A stretch of DNA of 64,000 nucleotides from Erigeron canadensis (GCF_010389155.1 NC_057761.1:42146213-42210212), one strand, 5' to 3'. Positions 9,905 through 22,650 are shown, numbered from the stretch's first letter. The notes: generated by a model from the letters alone, not told the origin. Made by a program: numbers and translations.

Positions 9905-11563
9905 CTAGTACCAGTAGCAAGGACGCCATAAAATCTTGGTAGATGACTCTGAATGATGTTGGATTGTAAATGTCTTTCCATATTCACGTTCTATGTCATA
10001 AAATTCTGAGCAATCTCTTGCGACTTTTGTTGTTTGCAATGGATATTGCTTATTTTTCCTAGGAATGAGTTCAACTGCAAACCTGCTTTCACCTTCATAA
10101 GATGTCTCATAATGAGTGCCTATAGATATGGAAATTGTATCGTATGTTGAATTCGACCGTGTGGATTGCCTTCTTAATGAGTTAAAGGAAACACATCCTA
10201 CATATGTTGAACGGGAAGAAGGGAAGAAGACTCTCGGGTAGTGCTTCATCAGACTCCTGCGAAACCCCAGACCCGGAATCTTTTTCTAGATCCTGCTTGA
10301 TACTTGTCGTAAAATTTAGTTCGTAGTAGTTGTTAGAGTTGAGCATCAAGAAACCAGAATAGTCATTGTATCAATTATCTGGAAGTCGCAATGTAAATGT
10401 CTTTCCCCTGCTTGACCTATCTACAAACCTCTCTGGAATGTGTCGCCCTGCAGAATGGGTGAAACTGATAAAGTGATCTTCAATAGCATTTCCCTGTGGC
10501 CACCAATATTAATTAAACGCTTATAATTGTGTGGGATTTTATATTTACAGATTGGAATTGATAAGGTAAAGCCTAACCTGGAGAATAGAATCTAGTAACA
10601 TGTCACCACCCAGTGCACTTAGTCCACTATTCCTTCCAAAACCGAGACATTCCACAACCATTTACTTGATATCTTTCCAACAACTTCAAGCGAGTAACAC
10701 CAGTTTGCTCTAAGAGAAGCTAAACTTGATGGAAGCCCCCACAATTCCACAGGGCTTATGCACTGCGACACATTAAGCCATTTGAGTCGAGGGACTTTCA
10801 AGATGCTAAAATTTAGTCATAATAAGTTTATTGAAAGATCCAGCTCTATTAAGTTGGGGGAAGTCCCAAGCATCATAGTCGATGTCTTCATCTCCCAAAT
10901 GGCATTGTCTGAGAGTCAACCTTTTTAAGCACCTGCTTACAACTTGTAACCCTGTATGGTTCATGCCCTTTCAAAGTATGAAAGGCTCAGATACTTCATC
11001 GTCATAAGTATTGTTGCTGTGACAACATGGAAAACAAGTAACACAAAGTTTTGTACAGTGCTGTCCAAAGGAAGCGACTTTTTTCCCAATCTTAGTTCCT
11101 TGCAGTCTGAGATTATAAGAGTCTCGAGGTTTTTTTTTATCACATTCATGCTTAAATAAACAAGTCTTTCCAAGCGTCCAATCGATGGATGAATTTCCTC
11201 CACATGTGGACAATCAGAAAGCGTGAAGTTTTCCAGATTTGGAAGTCCACCAAAGTCTGGTGTTAAGATCAGGTTATCAAAAAATTAAAGTTTGAACATT
11301 TTCAAATTTGGCAGACACTGTTACATAGAAGGGCAGATAAGTCAGATAAGTTAGCCTACAATCTTTTTTAAGCAGAGTTGATGCGTAACTACTTATCTTC
11401 TTATTCCATTTAGGTGCAGCAATAAGTTGTTTAGGGTGTTTGGGATTTCTTATCAAACTGGTATCTGATTCTCTTTTGTGAGTGATATAAGTTGTTTTCG
11501 GTGAGCAGTTTTAGTAAATCTTTTATAACTGGTTATTTCCAAAAGCAATAAACAAACAAAAAG

Positions 11564-12226
11564 TGTTGGATCAGGGATTCGCTGAGGAACTCAGCGAGTG
11601 ACTCACTCAGCGAGCTCGTATATCTGCAAGCACAATCTATCTTCAAAGTAAAGGATATGTTCAATGACTCATCGTCCAGTATTTGTAAGTCAAATATGAG
11701 CGGGAACTTAAAGAATAGAAAAATGGTCCCAAGGACACGTGTTGAAAGATCAAGATAAAGACATGTGACATGGTACTACTTCGGTGCAATGGAGTTTCTC
11801 TTTTATACCGCTTTTGGAAAGAAACAAGATGAAGGAAAGAGACCTCTGCAGATCTGAATGATCCACCAATAGATAGTTGACAACCTTCATGTGTCAACAT
11901 CTACTAGAGTAGTCATGTGATTCCTTATCTGCCTATAAAAGGAATCACTTGACCTAGCCACAAAATGGGTTGGTGTGTTCCACAGTTTTACTTTATTCTC
12001 TCTAAGTTATTTGTTAAGTTTTTGTGTGTTCAAAAACTTAACATATTTTTCTGTTTATTGTTTATTGTTATTGTTGTTGTCAAACAACCATCCATGTTTT
12101 CATCGTTTAGTTTGAAATACATATAACTAAACAAAGTTCTTTACATCTCATCTCTATTCTTGTTATTTCGTATTTATATTACAAGTTATTTATCAAAAAC
12201 ACAAGTAGTGCATTCGAGGACCATCA
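11564..12226 (+). mobile_element. Solo LTR, 663 bp, TSD AAAAG, in an intron of TNL-1
   Basis: The sequence begins TGTTGGATCAG and ends GGACCATCA, and is bounded by AAAAG at 11559-11563 and 12227-12231. A TATA box in CCTATAAAAGG lies near 11932. The matching intron of TNL-3 (near 30935) has ...CAAAAAGCTTTAA... uninterrupted, with a single AAAAG, which is the empty site. An LTR alone between perfect 5-bp duplications is the usual product of recombination between two LTRs. The TGTTGGATCA start resembles copia LTRs, but the family is not established. Confidence 0.9.
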
Positions 12227-12994
12227 AAAAGCTTTAACAAACTTTCAAAAACACCCCAACTATAAGCCATCTATCCAAAACACGCATATATGTGATATAT
12301 TGCCTATGGAGAGAGTAATCAGCTTGGTGGTCAATATATCAGTATAGAGAAAGTCAACTTGGAGGTCAACATAACCAAGCTGTTAAGTTTTTTTACAGGA
12401 TATACTTGAACCTTATGAGACATTAATCCACAACCTCATGGTTAGTTGGCTAACATGATACAAATGTCCACAAGGTCAAGGCTGTTGCCAAAGTATCATA
12501 TTTATAGTTTCTCCCAAGTTATTTTTTTTTCACATGGCGTTTCACAGTGCAAGACATTATCTTAAGTTGATGATTACAGAATCACAACTATTCCAGGCAA
12601 AGTAATCTTCCTCAATGCTTATCAACAATTATAGGTGTCTATGAAATCAAAAACAGAAACTATGAGATTAAGATTCAAGCTCTCTATCTGTTAGGGTTAT
12701 AGATATTAACTACTTAAAAACATAACCTAGTAAGTTTCAGGGATTATAGCTCACTATCTATTATGCTTTCAACCATATTATCATATTATAAATTACCTTA
12801 TAACCCTTCCAAAGTTGTCTTTGCTGACCGCCTCTCAATATTAGACAACATAGCTCTCCTGGTGGAAATATTTTGGGCAATGAACTCGCATGATGATCAC
12901 TCCAATCAATCCACCGGAGTTTCTTCATGTTTGAAATAACATGACGATTATGATGTGGCAACAAATCATACATATAGGAACCAAGACTTATTGC

Positions 12995-13247
12995 AAGAAA
13001 GGATATTGAACGGGCGTTTGGTGTTCTCAAGGGAAAATGGAAGATTTTGGACCATCCCCTCCGGCTATGGACAAAGGAGAAGATCGGAAAAGTCGTCGCC
13101 ACGTGTACAATACTACACAACATGATCATAAAAGAAAACGGACGGACAATATCACCGGTTCATATTATGGATCCACCGGTGCCAAAAGTTTATAACCCGG
13201 AAGCAAACGGGAGTTACAAGGACGAGGATGTACATCATCGGCTCTGA
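12995..13247 (+). pseudogene. PIF/Harbinger-type transposase 3' fragment
   Basis: The plus frame reads ARKDIERAFGVLKGKWKIL and continues to KVVATCTILHNMII and a short acidic tail before the stop. The (R)K(D)(I/V)ERAFG.L and ATCxxLHNMII blocks are hallmarks of the plant transposon protein/HARBI1-like DDE nuclease family; the Glu in IERAFG is the region of the last catalytic residue. Only the C-terminal 85 or so codons are present. Its left edge joins TNL-1 exon 3 at about 12994, where TNL-3 continues with exon sequence instead. It sits where the NB-ARC exon should be. Confidence 0.85.
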
Positions 13248-13585
13248 CTCATGCCTTGACGATCCAACGATGCAACCACCATCGGTTCAGAGTTTGATTT
13301 AGTTGTCTTCATTATCATGTAGAATTTAAATTTTTATGTACTTTTTATATGTTTATGTAATGTTTAGTTTTTTACAGGACATACTTGAACCTAATGAGAC
13401 ATAAACCCACAACCTCATAGTTTTTTTGTGATCCCTCACTCATCCTTACATTTATTAGATCAAGTTCAATGATTAAGATTAGCATTTGAAGTTTAAATCT
13501 TGACCATTGGATTTAATCTAATGGTTAAAGTTGATCTAACTTTAACTATAAAGTTGGATCAACTTTAGAGGATCTCAATCCTTCT
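13248..13585. other. Noncoding filler between transposase fragment and TIR fragment of TNL-1
   Basis: 13376-13420 resembles 12396-12440 (ACAGGAYATACTTGAACCT and following), a sequence also found in TNL-3 near 31069. From 13432 the sequence looks like a decayed MITE ending in AACTTTAGAGGATCTCAATCC (13560-13580). Close relatives of that end occur at 20350-20369 and 59704-59719. Confidence 0.45.
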
Positions 13586-14032
13586 TTAATAGCTTTCAAA
13601 AGGGCTGGAACGATGGACGTACTCACCCCGAGGAAGTGTTTCATCGTCCTTGTAAGTTCGGAATCCTTGTTGCACAAGAGCTGTATAGAGATGATCTACA
13701 AAGGTCTTGCAAGTGTCTTCTCCTCTAAAACTACGAAACACATCGTGATTCCACATTTGAGAAGAGGGAGGACAATTAAATTGGATAACAAAAACAGAAA
13801 GGGACGACAATAAAGTTACTGATCTTGAATAAATGTTAAGCTTACTTGGATTTCTAATCCCGTCTCTCTATTTACATGTAATACAAATGTAGCAACTTGC
13901 TTACCATTCAATAATAAGCTGTTAACAAGAGACAATAAAAATGAGACGGTTGGAGTATTGAATTTGTCAATATGACTCATCGAAATTCATCTACAAGTAG
14001 AGATAGCTGTTTAACATCCAATTGGAATTCGA

Positions 14033-17000
14033 CTAGAAAACAATCTTCAAAGCAGACTTTGAATCATCTTTGATCTTGAATTTATGAGAATAATCCTTTT
14101 CATTATTAGAAAGTTCGGATGAAGCTGTCATTTCCATTATACCACTTTCACTTTTCTTGGGAACGAGTTTAACACCAAACCCGGTATCATAGCACCTGTC
14201 CTCATATGGAGTTGCATATGAGAAGTTGATAGAAAACCAGATTGTGTTAGATGCTGAGTCCCACCATTCAGTGTCTCTTAATGAACCAAATGAAACATAA
14301 CCCACCCATGTTGCTAAACCACCTGCAGCAGACTCTTTCCAAACAGCAGATTCAGGATTCATGCCGATCATACTTCCCTTCTCGTGTTTCATGATTATAT
14401 GTTGACTGCTGTTGTAGTTTTCACCCACAGCAGCACACATCAAGAATCCACAATAGTCATAGTACCAATTCTTTGGAAGTTGCAACGTACATGTTGTCCC
14501 TTTACGTAGAGAAGGGTCAAATGTCCTTGGAATCTCAAGGCCATGAAGTTGAAGACTCATTGAACTTTCAATTGCCTTTCCCTAATTAACACACATTCCA
14601 TTTGATTAATTGTTACATAAATACCATTCTAATCTTCGATATAAGCTTGAAATTTAAAAATACAAGTTAATATACATACCTGAAGCATGGATTGGAGTAA
14701 CCTTTCACCATTACTTACTGTACCTACCTTTCTAAGTGAGATTTGACTTAACCATATACAGTCTTTGCGAATATCTTTAACAACCTCAAGTGACTTGCAA
14801 TCATTTGCGATGAGTATAGATATACTTGATGGGAGCTCAGGCAATACAACAAGCGAGTGGCAAGCTGTCAGGTTGAGAAATTTCAGCCGAGTAAGTTTGG
14901 AGATGCTGATTAGTAATCGTGAAAAAGAACTTTCACTTAGATCTAGCTCTTGTAAATTGGATAACTGACAAATATTAGATGGGATTTCTCCGTCTTTTAA
15001 AGAGCAACAGCTGAGACACAACTTTCTTAAGAGATGTGGCAGAAAGATGACAAGTGGTTGCCTCATCCGTGGCAAATGAAGCTCCTCTAAACAACATTTT
15101 TCATCAAAGAGATCTTCAGGTAGCGTCTCAATTTGCGTGAAACCGGTAAACTCAAACTTCTGCAAATGTTTTACGGCATGAAAGTTTCCTTCAATGCTTT
15201 TCAATTGTTGACACCGTTCCAACTTTAATGAAATAAGGTTGGTACAATGTTCTCCAATTGATGTAGGGAGAACTTCTATTCCAACATTGATCAAAGATAA
15301 ATTTTCCAGGCTTTCCATATCTGCTTGGATCTCTGGGAACTCAAGGAGTGCCTCGCAAAACCATATTTCAAGAACCTTTAGTTTTTCCATCTGGACGATG
15401 GTTGGAAGCATTGAAAGCTTTTCGCATTGATGGATTGATGCGTAAACAAGACTTCTGTGGTGTCCAAGTGATGGATGAATCTTTTTTAAACTCTTACAAG
15501 ACTGAAGTGTGAGCTTTTCAAGACATGGGAGTCCATCAAAATCAGGTGTCGTGACAAGGCCGTGTGCATTTTTGAGGTGAAGTTCTTTCAAACACGGTAG
15601 ACGCTGATGCAAACACAAGTCCAATTTCCCAATATATTAATTAGCACAGTTTTTATGAGAAGTATGTATATGATATTAGAATACGTTACGTCTCATTATA
15701 CATGTTATCAGCCCATCAATCACGTGAGAGTAGGACTGTCAATGGGTTCGCGTTGGCAGGTCAATCAGTAATACATAGCTGCTCATAGGGGGTGATGAAG
15801 AAGAAAAAATGTGGGGTAAGATGAGATGACAAGACAAAATATCAGACGCCAAATGGACTTTTGTGTACAAGTCTTATTTGAGGCAAAATTTAAAAAATGA
15901 AAGTACAATTGTTGTACAAGTCTTATTCTGAGGCAATTTGTAGAAATAGTAGATGGATAGGAGTATAAAGCTTTACCTTTAAACAAAAATTAAAAAATAG
16001 AAGCTTTTTGGTCGTTTTTTTGTCCCATTCCATGGCCCCTTACCTGAGTTACCTCCATAAGTAAAGTTGAAAAGAAAAGAAATTACTGTAATTCATTATC
16101 CAACCCGCCCAGAATGCAGCCTGTGAAATCATTTTATGGGTCCTCCACTAGCTGGACATTTAACGAAGATACACCTATGTCAGCCATCCTTACAAAGTCT
16201 ATAATCTGCTATGCAACATGAAGACACAAAGATATCTCCATAAGACTTAAGCTATGCTACACTCCTGTTTCATTCAATATTTTAATGTGACAAAATGTGG
16301 TGAAAGAAATACAGGGACCAAAAGTTTATATGTAATATGGATAAAGCAAAAGGATGATCGTTGGAAGTTAAAAGTTTGTTAGAGACACTAAGTTTCATTC
16401 AAGTAATGTATATACATTTAGGTTGTCTCATCTCAATACTTCTATTTGCTATAAATTTACGCTAACTTACATGTATTATTAGTTAATATTCAGGGGTTGC
16501 TTATCATATGTTTTCCCCTATCATCTAATGTTGTTTGCAATACTGCACCAATATTCATTTCCATTACTAAGTGGTTGGAGACTTGTAGTCATATATCTAC
16601 TAGAAAAACTTACAGTCGCCAGTCGGTTTACACTAGTACTACACTACTATTATCAAAGGAATGATCATATTACCTTAAAATCCTTCCAAAGTTCTTTGTG
16701 CAAGCTGTTATCCAACTTTAGGATAACTAGCTTCGTTGGTCGAAAATCTTCTGGCAATGGACTTGCAAGATAACCAGATAAATGAATGTACCGCAACTCA
16801 TTTGAAAGAAAAGTAGGCGATTCAAAAACCATGGTTTCCTCCCTGAACTTAGAGTTAGACACCCAAAGAAACCTTAGTTTCTTCATATTTGAAACGAGCT
16901 CAGAAAAACGTGATGATCTGCCATCATATTTTATAGCTTCAACTTTGTCATTTTCCTGCAATTAAGGAACATAATGATGTAAGGATTAAGTTAGAGCATA

Positions 17001-18996
17001 TCTTTTATGAATATTTAAGTATGTGTATGTATGTATCAGTCAGTTCACAAATAGGATATATTAATATATACCGTTGTTGTAGTCTCAGATGACAAGTTAT
17101 CTATTTCTGCAGTTTTCCAAACCCTACTATGTTTATTAGGATCGTTGGGATATTCCCCTCGAACAATGTTATGTCCCATTTTTCGAACAGTATCATCCAT
17201 ATCAAACTCTTCATCAGAAATAGTTATGAGAGCCTTTTGTATCAACACCTTTACCCCTATACCAAGGTCATAACCACAAGCTTCAAGTATCTCAATTGCC
17301 TTCATTTTCTCTTCTCTCCTAAAAAAACATGCAATATCTAAGAATAACTCTTTCTGGTGTGGTTCGAGTCCATAGAAAGTTATTTTGTTTATATCTGTGA
17401 TCATGCAACTTGGGACATCCTGTAACTTGGCCAAGACACTCTTCCAGTCGTCCTTGTCATTGTCATGTAGAAAAGAACCTAAGACTATAAGGGGTAAAGG
17501 GAGACCATCTGAATAAGAAACCACTTGTAATGAAAGCACCCCATAATCTTCTACGGGGTTATTTTCACGATATGCATATCTATAAAAGAGCCGTGCAGCC
17601 TCGTCATGAGATAACAAACTGGCCGGAGAGATGATATCTACCTCGTGACGTGTTAGCACAAACTCATATCTCGTTGTGATTATCACCCGGCTACCATCAC
17701 CAAACCAATTATGTGATCCAGCCAATGCCTCTAGTTGGTCAAGGTCATCGACGCCATCAAGGAGAATCAAAACCTTCCTATGGCATAACGCACTTTTAAT
17801 CAAGCGTTTTCCTTCTGCAACATCTGGCACTTCAAAATTTGTATTGGAAAAAGTTGATAGAAGTTTTTCTTGAAGATTTCCTAAACCATATTTGCTTGAT
17901 TCTTCTCCAATATTGTCAATAATGCAGTGACCTTCAAATTGGTGATGGATTCCCATGCAAACAGATGTTGCAAGAGTAGTCTTACCACTGCCTCTAGGCC
18001 CCCATATCCCAATCATGCTCACACCAGCTGCCCCAATTTGTAGTTCTGATTTGAGATTTCTTGTGCGAGTTGCCATTCCAACAAGGGTTTCACCCATTTC
18101 TGAATTTCCGGATGACAATTCATCTAGAACGGTACCAACAACTATATTAATAAATTCTGCTTCATGCCTGCACATGGGAAATAGATGGGTATAATAATTG
18201 GTACGTATATACTCACTTACAGTCCTCTGAATTAAAATCGTTTCCAAAATTTCCTATTTACATTGAAATATCAAACTACTTGTCAAGACCACTATTTTTA
18301 CAAACGGGAAACAGTCTGCGTACTTTCTAACAATTTGAATATCAGAAGTAAAGGGAATACGAGGTAGCATTAAATATTGAAATCCCATGAATTGAGGTAA
18401 GCACTAAGCAAAGGAAGAAAAGATTACCCAACGTTCCGGAAATCCCATCCAGCAAGGTTAGCGAATTCATTTAGTGCTTTTCTCCATGACTCAACTTTGT
18501 CATTGTGCGCCAACTCATGTTTGGCAAAAGCTTGACCAATATGGCCTCTCTGTCTTCTAACATCAGATGGGTCCGCGCCATAATAAATGGGGAGGACGAG
18601 TTGGCCTCTCTCCTCCTTGCATTTCATAATGTATTCAAGTTCATCCAAACACCATGATAAACCGGCATAGTTTTTGGAGAATACGACCAGAGCAATACGG
18701 GATTCTTGGATAGCGTTCAAGAGAGATGGCCCGATGGTATCACCCACGTCAATTGTTATGTCGTCTTTGTAAGTATGGACTAATTCTCGTTGAAGAGCAT
18801 GGTAGAGATGGTCTACAAAAGACATGCAGATGTCTTCTCCTCTAAAACTAAGAAACACATCATATTTCCACGATCGAGACGAAGAGACAGGATCCAAGTG
18901 AGAAGCAGACGCATTCCATCTGTTAAGTTGCCAGGAACATATAATTTTAAACATTACTCTTATTAATAATCTATATATGTAAAGAAACACATGCAT
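14033..18996 (-). CDS. TNL-2: complete TIR-NBS-LRR immune receptor, five exons
   Basis: Predicted exons are 18996-18428, 18167-17072, 16955-16674, 15603-14680 and 14581-14033, all with GT/AG borders and compatible phases, giving 1139 aa with no stop. TIR (about 43-185) has FLSFRGED and Glu119 in SWCLDEL, the NADase Glu of plant TIRs. NB-ARC (191-555) has the P-loop GPRGSGKT (246-253), ITTR and GLPL (411-414). Two motifs deviate: kinase-2 reads LLDGVDD (LDDV expected) and the MHD reads MDD (513-515). LRRs follow (556-957), then a C-JID-like domain (958-1139). Such proteins sense pathogen effectors and signal through TIR NADase activity. The start is uncertain: the first 40 residues are atypical and Met15 is an alternative. 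The 1.07-kb third intron is the longest. Confidence 0.9.
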
Positions 18997-21374
18997 GTGG
19001 CTTATCTCTATTAAAATGAGTGAAAATAAAGGTTCTCCTATATTTTCTTGCTAATAAATTGAAAACATTTTGGGACGGGAGAAATTAAATGAAATAAAAC
19101 AGAAAAAAATAAAAAGAAATTTAATAGAAAGAAATGAAACTTGTGGAGAAATGTAATAGATTTAATTGTTTGGTAATGATGGAAACATTGACTTAATACT
19201 TTATAACCAAAAACCTTAAACATTCAACCAATTTTATACAAACCCATTTACTAAAAGAAAAGGTTTTAAAATTTAAAACATCAAAAAACCATCTAATTAT
19301 CATTTCCTTGTATTTTTCTTCCTTTTGGATGAAAATCAAACTAGAACAAAACTATTTCTTGAGAAAGTATCATGTCCTTGGCCATAGTAATTTCCCTTAC
19401 CAACCAATTAATGGAAACAAAATCATTTTTCATTTCGTTTATCTCAATGCTTTCTATTAAACACTACGTACATCCGGGTGGGTGATATGTTCATGCTAAA
19501 ATAGATTTACTAAGGAGTATCTTATATGTGTGTTTTAAATCAATATATACACTATAATTAATGATAAATCAATCTAATTTATATGCTTAAAAATCAACCT
19601 AATCATATGATTATGACATGTAGAGAAGTTTAGATATGATTAGAAAAGGTAATCAGAGGATTTCACATGTCAAATATTTAAGGTTTTAGGTTTTTTAGTT
19701 AGATGAGTTAGATTAATTTATTATTTTTCATATGATCCATTTTGAGTGTTTAAAAACGGAGGCAATGCAATTCTGGTGATTTTATTATTTATAGTAAGTT
19801 GTATGTAAAGGTTGAACAAATTTTTCCTCACAAAGAAATAAAACAGATAAAAGAATAAGTCTTTAAACAAATTAAGGATAAATGTCAAACTCAACATCAT
19901 CATTTTTCTCATTTTTTTTCTATCGAAAATAATGATGTAACAATACAACTAAAAGCTGCCACATTATCATTGTTACTGTATAAAATAGAACAAAATAAAA
20001 CGTTTCCAACTCCTTTCCATCCCATCTTTTCTCATCCATTTCCCTGCAATTTCTCTCTAGTCATTTTACCTTTCTGATACTTATCTAGATAAAGATTTTC
20101 CAAAGTTCAAATGACTTTATACGTAAAGTTAAAAGATCTTTTATCATTGAATTAAAATTAAAATTAAAAGTTCAGTATTTAAAATATTTTTTAATTTTAA
20201 CCAGCTAACTTTAGTAAGAGGATTAGTTGTTGTTTGATAACCATTTCATATAGCAACAAAGAAAAAAAGCAGGCTTTCAGGTTTTTGTTGCTATTTCTAA
20301 TCCAATAGTTAAAATCCTTTAACTTGACCTATATATAAAATTCATTTATACTTTAAAGGATCTCAATCCTACAAAATTACGGTTATGCACACCTAAACGA
20401 GAAGTGCAATATATTTTAGGTTTATGACTTAGTTTGAGGTAAACCATTTACCCTTCCAAATAAATAAATACAAAGTTTAACAAATTCCTTACAAAACCTT
20501 ATTTTATGATAAATCTACGTTTTTGTAATTAACTTAATATCCTAAACAATAAAATAAATGATACAGTAAATGATACAGAGAATTTAGGAGAAAGAGAGAA
20601 ATGATTTTATTTGATTATCAATTATGATTGTATTTCACTAAAATTGGGTATTTATACAAGGATAATCAGTCGTTGACTGATTTTGACCAAATAAGTGAAT
20701 AACCGCCTCAAACGGCTAACATGAAACTTTCAAACTATTTGACACAAACACCCCCTGACTTATTTGTATTTTACATATCAACCTGAAACTAAAAGTAAAA
20801 CTAATATTTAACGTTACATACCTTGATTGTTCAATGGGCACAGGGGAATATGTCACATTATCCTGGGCGCGTGATGCCTATTGGTAAAAACAGAAACATT
20901 CTACAAATCAGGTACCGTTTTATAAAACATTACAAGATACAATCAAAAGTGATTATCCAATCATATAACAGTGAAACATTCTCTAAATTAATAGTGTTGG
21001 GATTAAGATATTTTATTAATTTAATAAATTATTAATTTATCGAGTGCTAATTTTAACTAATTTTTTTAAGTTGGATTTGGACAAATTATTAATTTTATCC
21101 CGCTTTGATCCTACAAGTACTCCCTACATAGATGAGAGTACTCCAAACTCCCTAGTTGACCGATCTACAAACATCTAGTGACTTCGGCAATTGTTGTATT
21201 CAAATGATACTCCGCTAATCATACATGATCACTAATATGTTCTTGTGTTTTATGGTTTGTTAAACATGTCCTAAGATGTCTCTATGTTCTATGTTTTTGT
21301 ATTCATTCTAAATTCTAGAGTATTATGTCTTAAGGGGCGTCTATGTTTATATCTTGTATTCGATCTATGGGCAC
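18997..21374. other. Intergenic; possible LTR fragment at 20570-20790
   Basis: AT-rich sequence upstream of TNL-2. On the minus strand, 20790-20570 has a promoter-like series: TGTAAACAC-poor leader, a GTATAAATACCC TATA element near 20650 and a pyrimidine-rich downstream region, as in copia LTRs. No boundaries or coding sequence accompany it. A W-box core TTGACTT lies at 19189. Near 20350-20369 is one copy of the dispersed ACTTTAAAGGATCTCAATCC motif. I see no gene. Confidence 0.4.
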
Positions 21375-21593
21375 CTAGCACACATGTCTATTTTGTCTTT
21401 TGATTGGAGGTTTTTCTGAAGTTAGTCTCTCAACTTTTAGAAGGAGGCAACTTACAAGTTTGTCTATATTATACCTTATCCTATGATTGAGTACCGTTGT
21501 TGTAGATATAACGTACATAGTTATTGAGAAAATTACTAGTGTAAATATGTGTCGAAAGGATACGTATATTCTACCAAGTTTAGAAATACTTAC

Positions 21594-22504
21594 GAGCTGG
21601 CGACTCAAAGCCTTCTCAAGTTGCTCCACGACCACGCTCATAAATGGTCGGTTTTCTCTACGGGCATCCAAGCATTGAGAGGCAATGAACGAAAACCTGT
21701 CAAAGGAGTCTTTGGCCATTTGATTCCGCAGATTGGAATCAACGATTTGCTCTAACGCTCCTTGTTTGTAATATTCAAGGGCCACTTTAGCTAAAATCTG
21801 AGGTTCGTCCCCAGGCTTTTGTTCAACAATATACGCCGGCTTTCGACACAAAACCTCAAGCAATACCACCCCAAAAGAATAAACATCAGATTTCTGTGTG
21901 AAAGTATACGTACGAAAACATTCTGGGTCAACGTATCCCGGTGTGCCACAAACATTGGAGATAAGAAAAGTATGTGTCTGATGTGCAGGACCCATTTTGG
22001 ATAGCCCAAAATCGGAAACCTTAGCTTTCATGTTCTCATCCAAAAGGATGTTTGAGCTCTTGACATCGCGGTGGATGATTCTTTGTTTAGATCCAACCTC
22101 ATCGTGTAGGAACTGTAACCCACGCGCAGCGTCTATGCAAATCCGCAGACGCTGCACCCATGTTAGTTTGTTATTTTTTAATAGTGACTCAAGACTCCCA
22201 TTGGTTTCAAACTTATAAACGAGTAACTGCTCACCACCTTCTTTACAAAATCCGAGAAGAGATACAATGTTTTCATGTTTGTATTCTGAAAGTAAAGTAA
22301 CTTCGGTCACAAATTCACGCTCTCCTTGCCCACGCGTCTTATCTAACTGCTTTACGGCAACCTTGCCATATCGTTTGGATTCGCCTCGGTACACCTCCCA
22401 AATCCAGCCGATGCGATTAAGTTGTTTTCGGAAAAATTGTTAGTTTCCAATAATATGTCTTTGAGAGAAATCTCCAAGTGCTTTACATCTTTAAGGGGAG
22501 ACAT
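21594..22504 (-). pseudogene. Receptor-like kinase domain (RLK-Pelle type) with a frameshift in the glycine-rich loop
   Basis: From Met at 22504 the frame reads MSPLKDVKHLEISLKDILL, a typical juxtamembrane start. It reaches the loop LIASAGFG, where a one-base loss near 22394-22400 shifts the frame. The second frame then covers the rest of the kinase: VAVKQLDK with the catalytic Lys, the helix C Glu in FVTEVTLL, IIHRDVKSSN (HRD), VSDFGLSK (DFG), CGTPGYVDPE and RENRPFMS. It ends at a splice donor (GTAAGTATT) after LEKALSRQL at 21594. The loop has also lost Gly residues (GSGGFG expected, ASAGFG seen). There is no ectodomain or signal peptide upstream, and no downstream exon was recognised. The kinase resembles the CrRLK1L-like class, where RD kinases phosphorylate Ser/Thr at the plasma membrane. 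As it stands it is probably a pseudogene, unless the base loss is a sequencing error. Confidence 0.8.
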
Positions 22505-22650
22505 ATGATCTTTAACTAGAATTGTGATGTAAATAATAATAACGAAGACAAGACACACACTAAATAATAAAGAGATGTGCAGAAGAACAAGAGGAGGGTA
22601 ATGATTTGAAAAAGAAAAGTGTGATTATATAAAAGAAGAAAGAGACATGA

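Larger units (their letters stand above)
9905..13810 (-). pseudogene. TNL-1: TIR-NBS-LRR pseudogene lacking NB-ARC
   Basis: Pieces of a TNL lie in gene order on the minus strand. A TIR start is at 13810-13590 (HDVFRSFRGEDTCKTFVDHLY), ending in a frameshift after about 60 residues. The first LRR exon lies at 12994-12797, still open and with donor GT. The main LRR exon lies at 11317-10578, with a stop about 10 codons in and later frameshifts. The post-LRR (C-JID-like) exon starts at 10493, with an open 3' part at 10249-9905. The whole NB-ARC exon is absent. Paralogous TNL-3 (29183-35732) matches closely from about 9950 to 12990, so the two arose by duplication. Two insertions mark it: a solo LTR in the intron between the LRR exons and a transposase fragment at the NB-ARC position. 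It cannot encode a working receptor. Confidence 0.88.
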
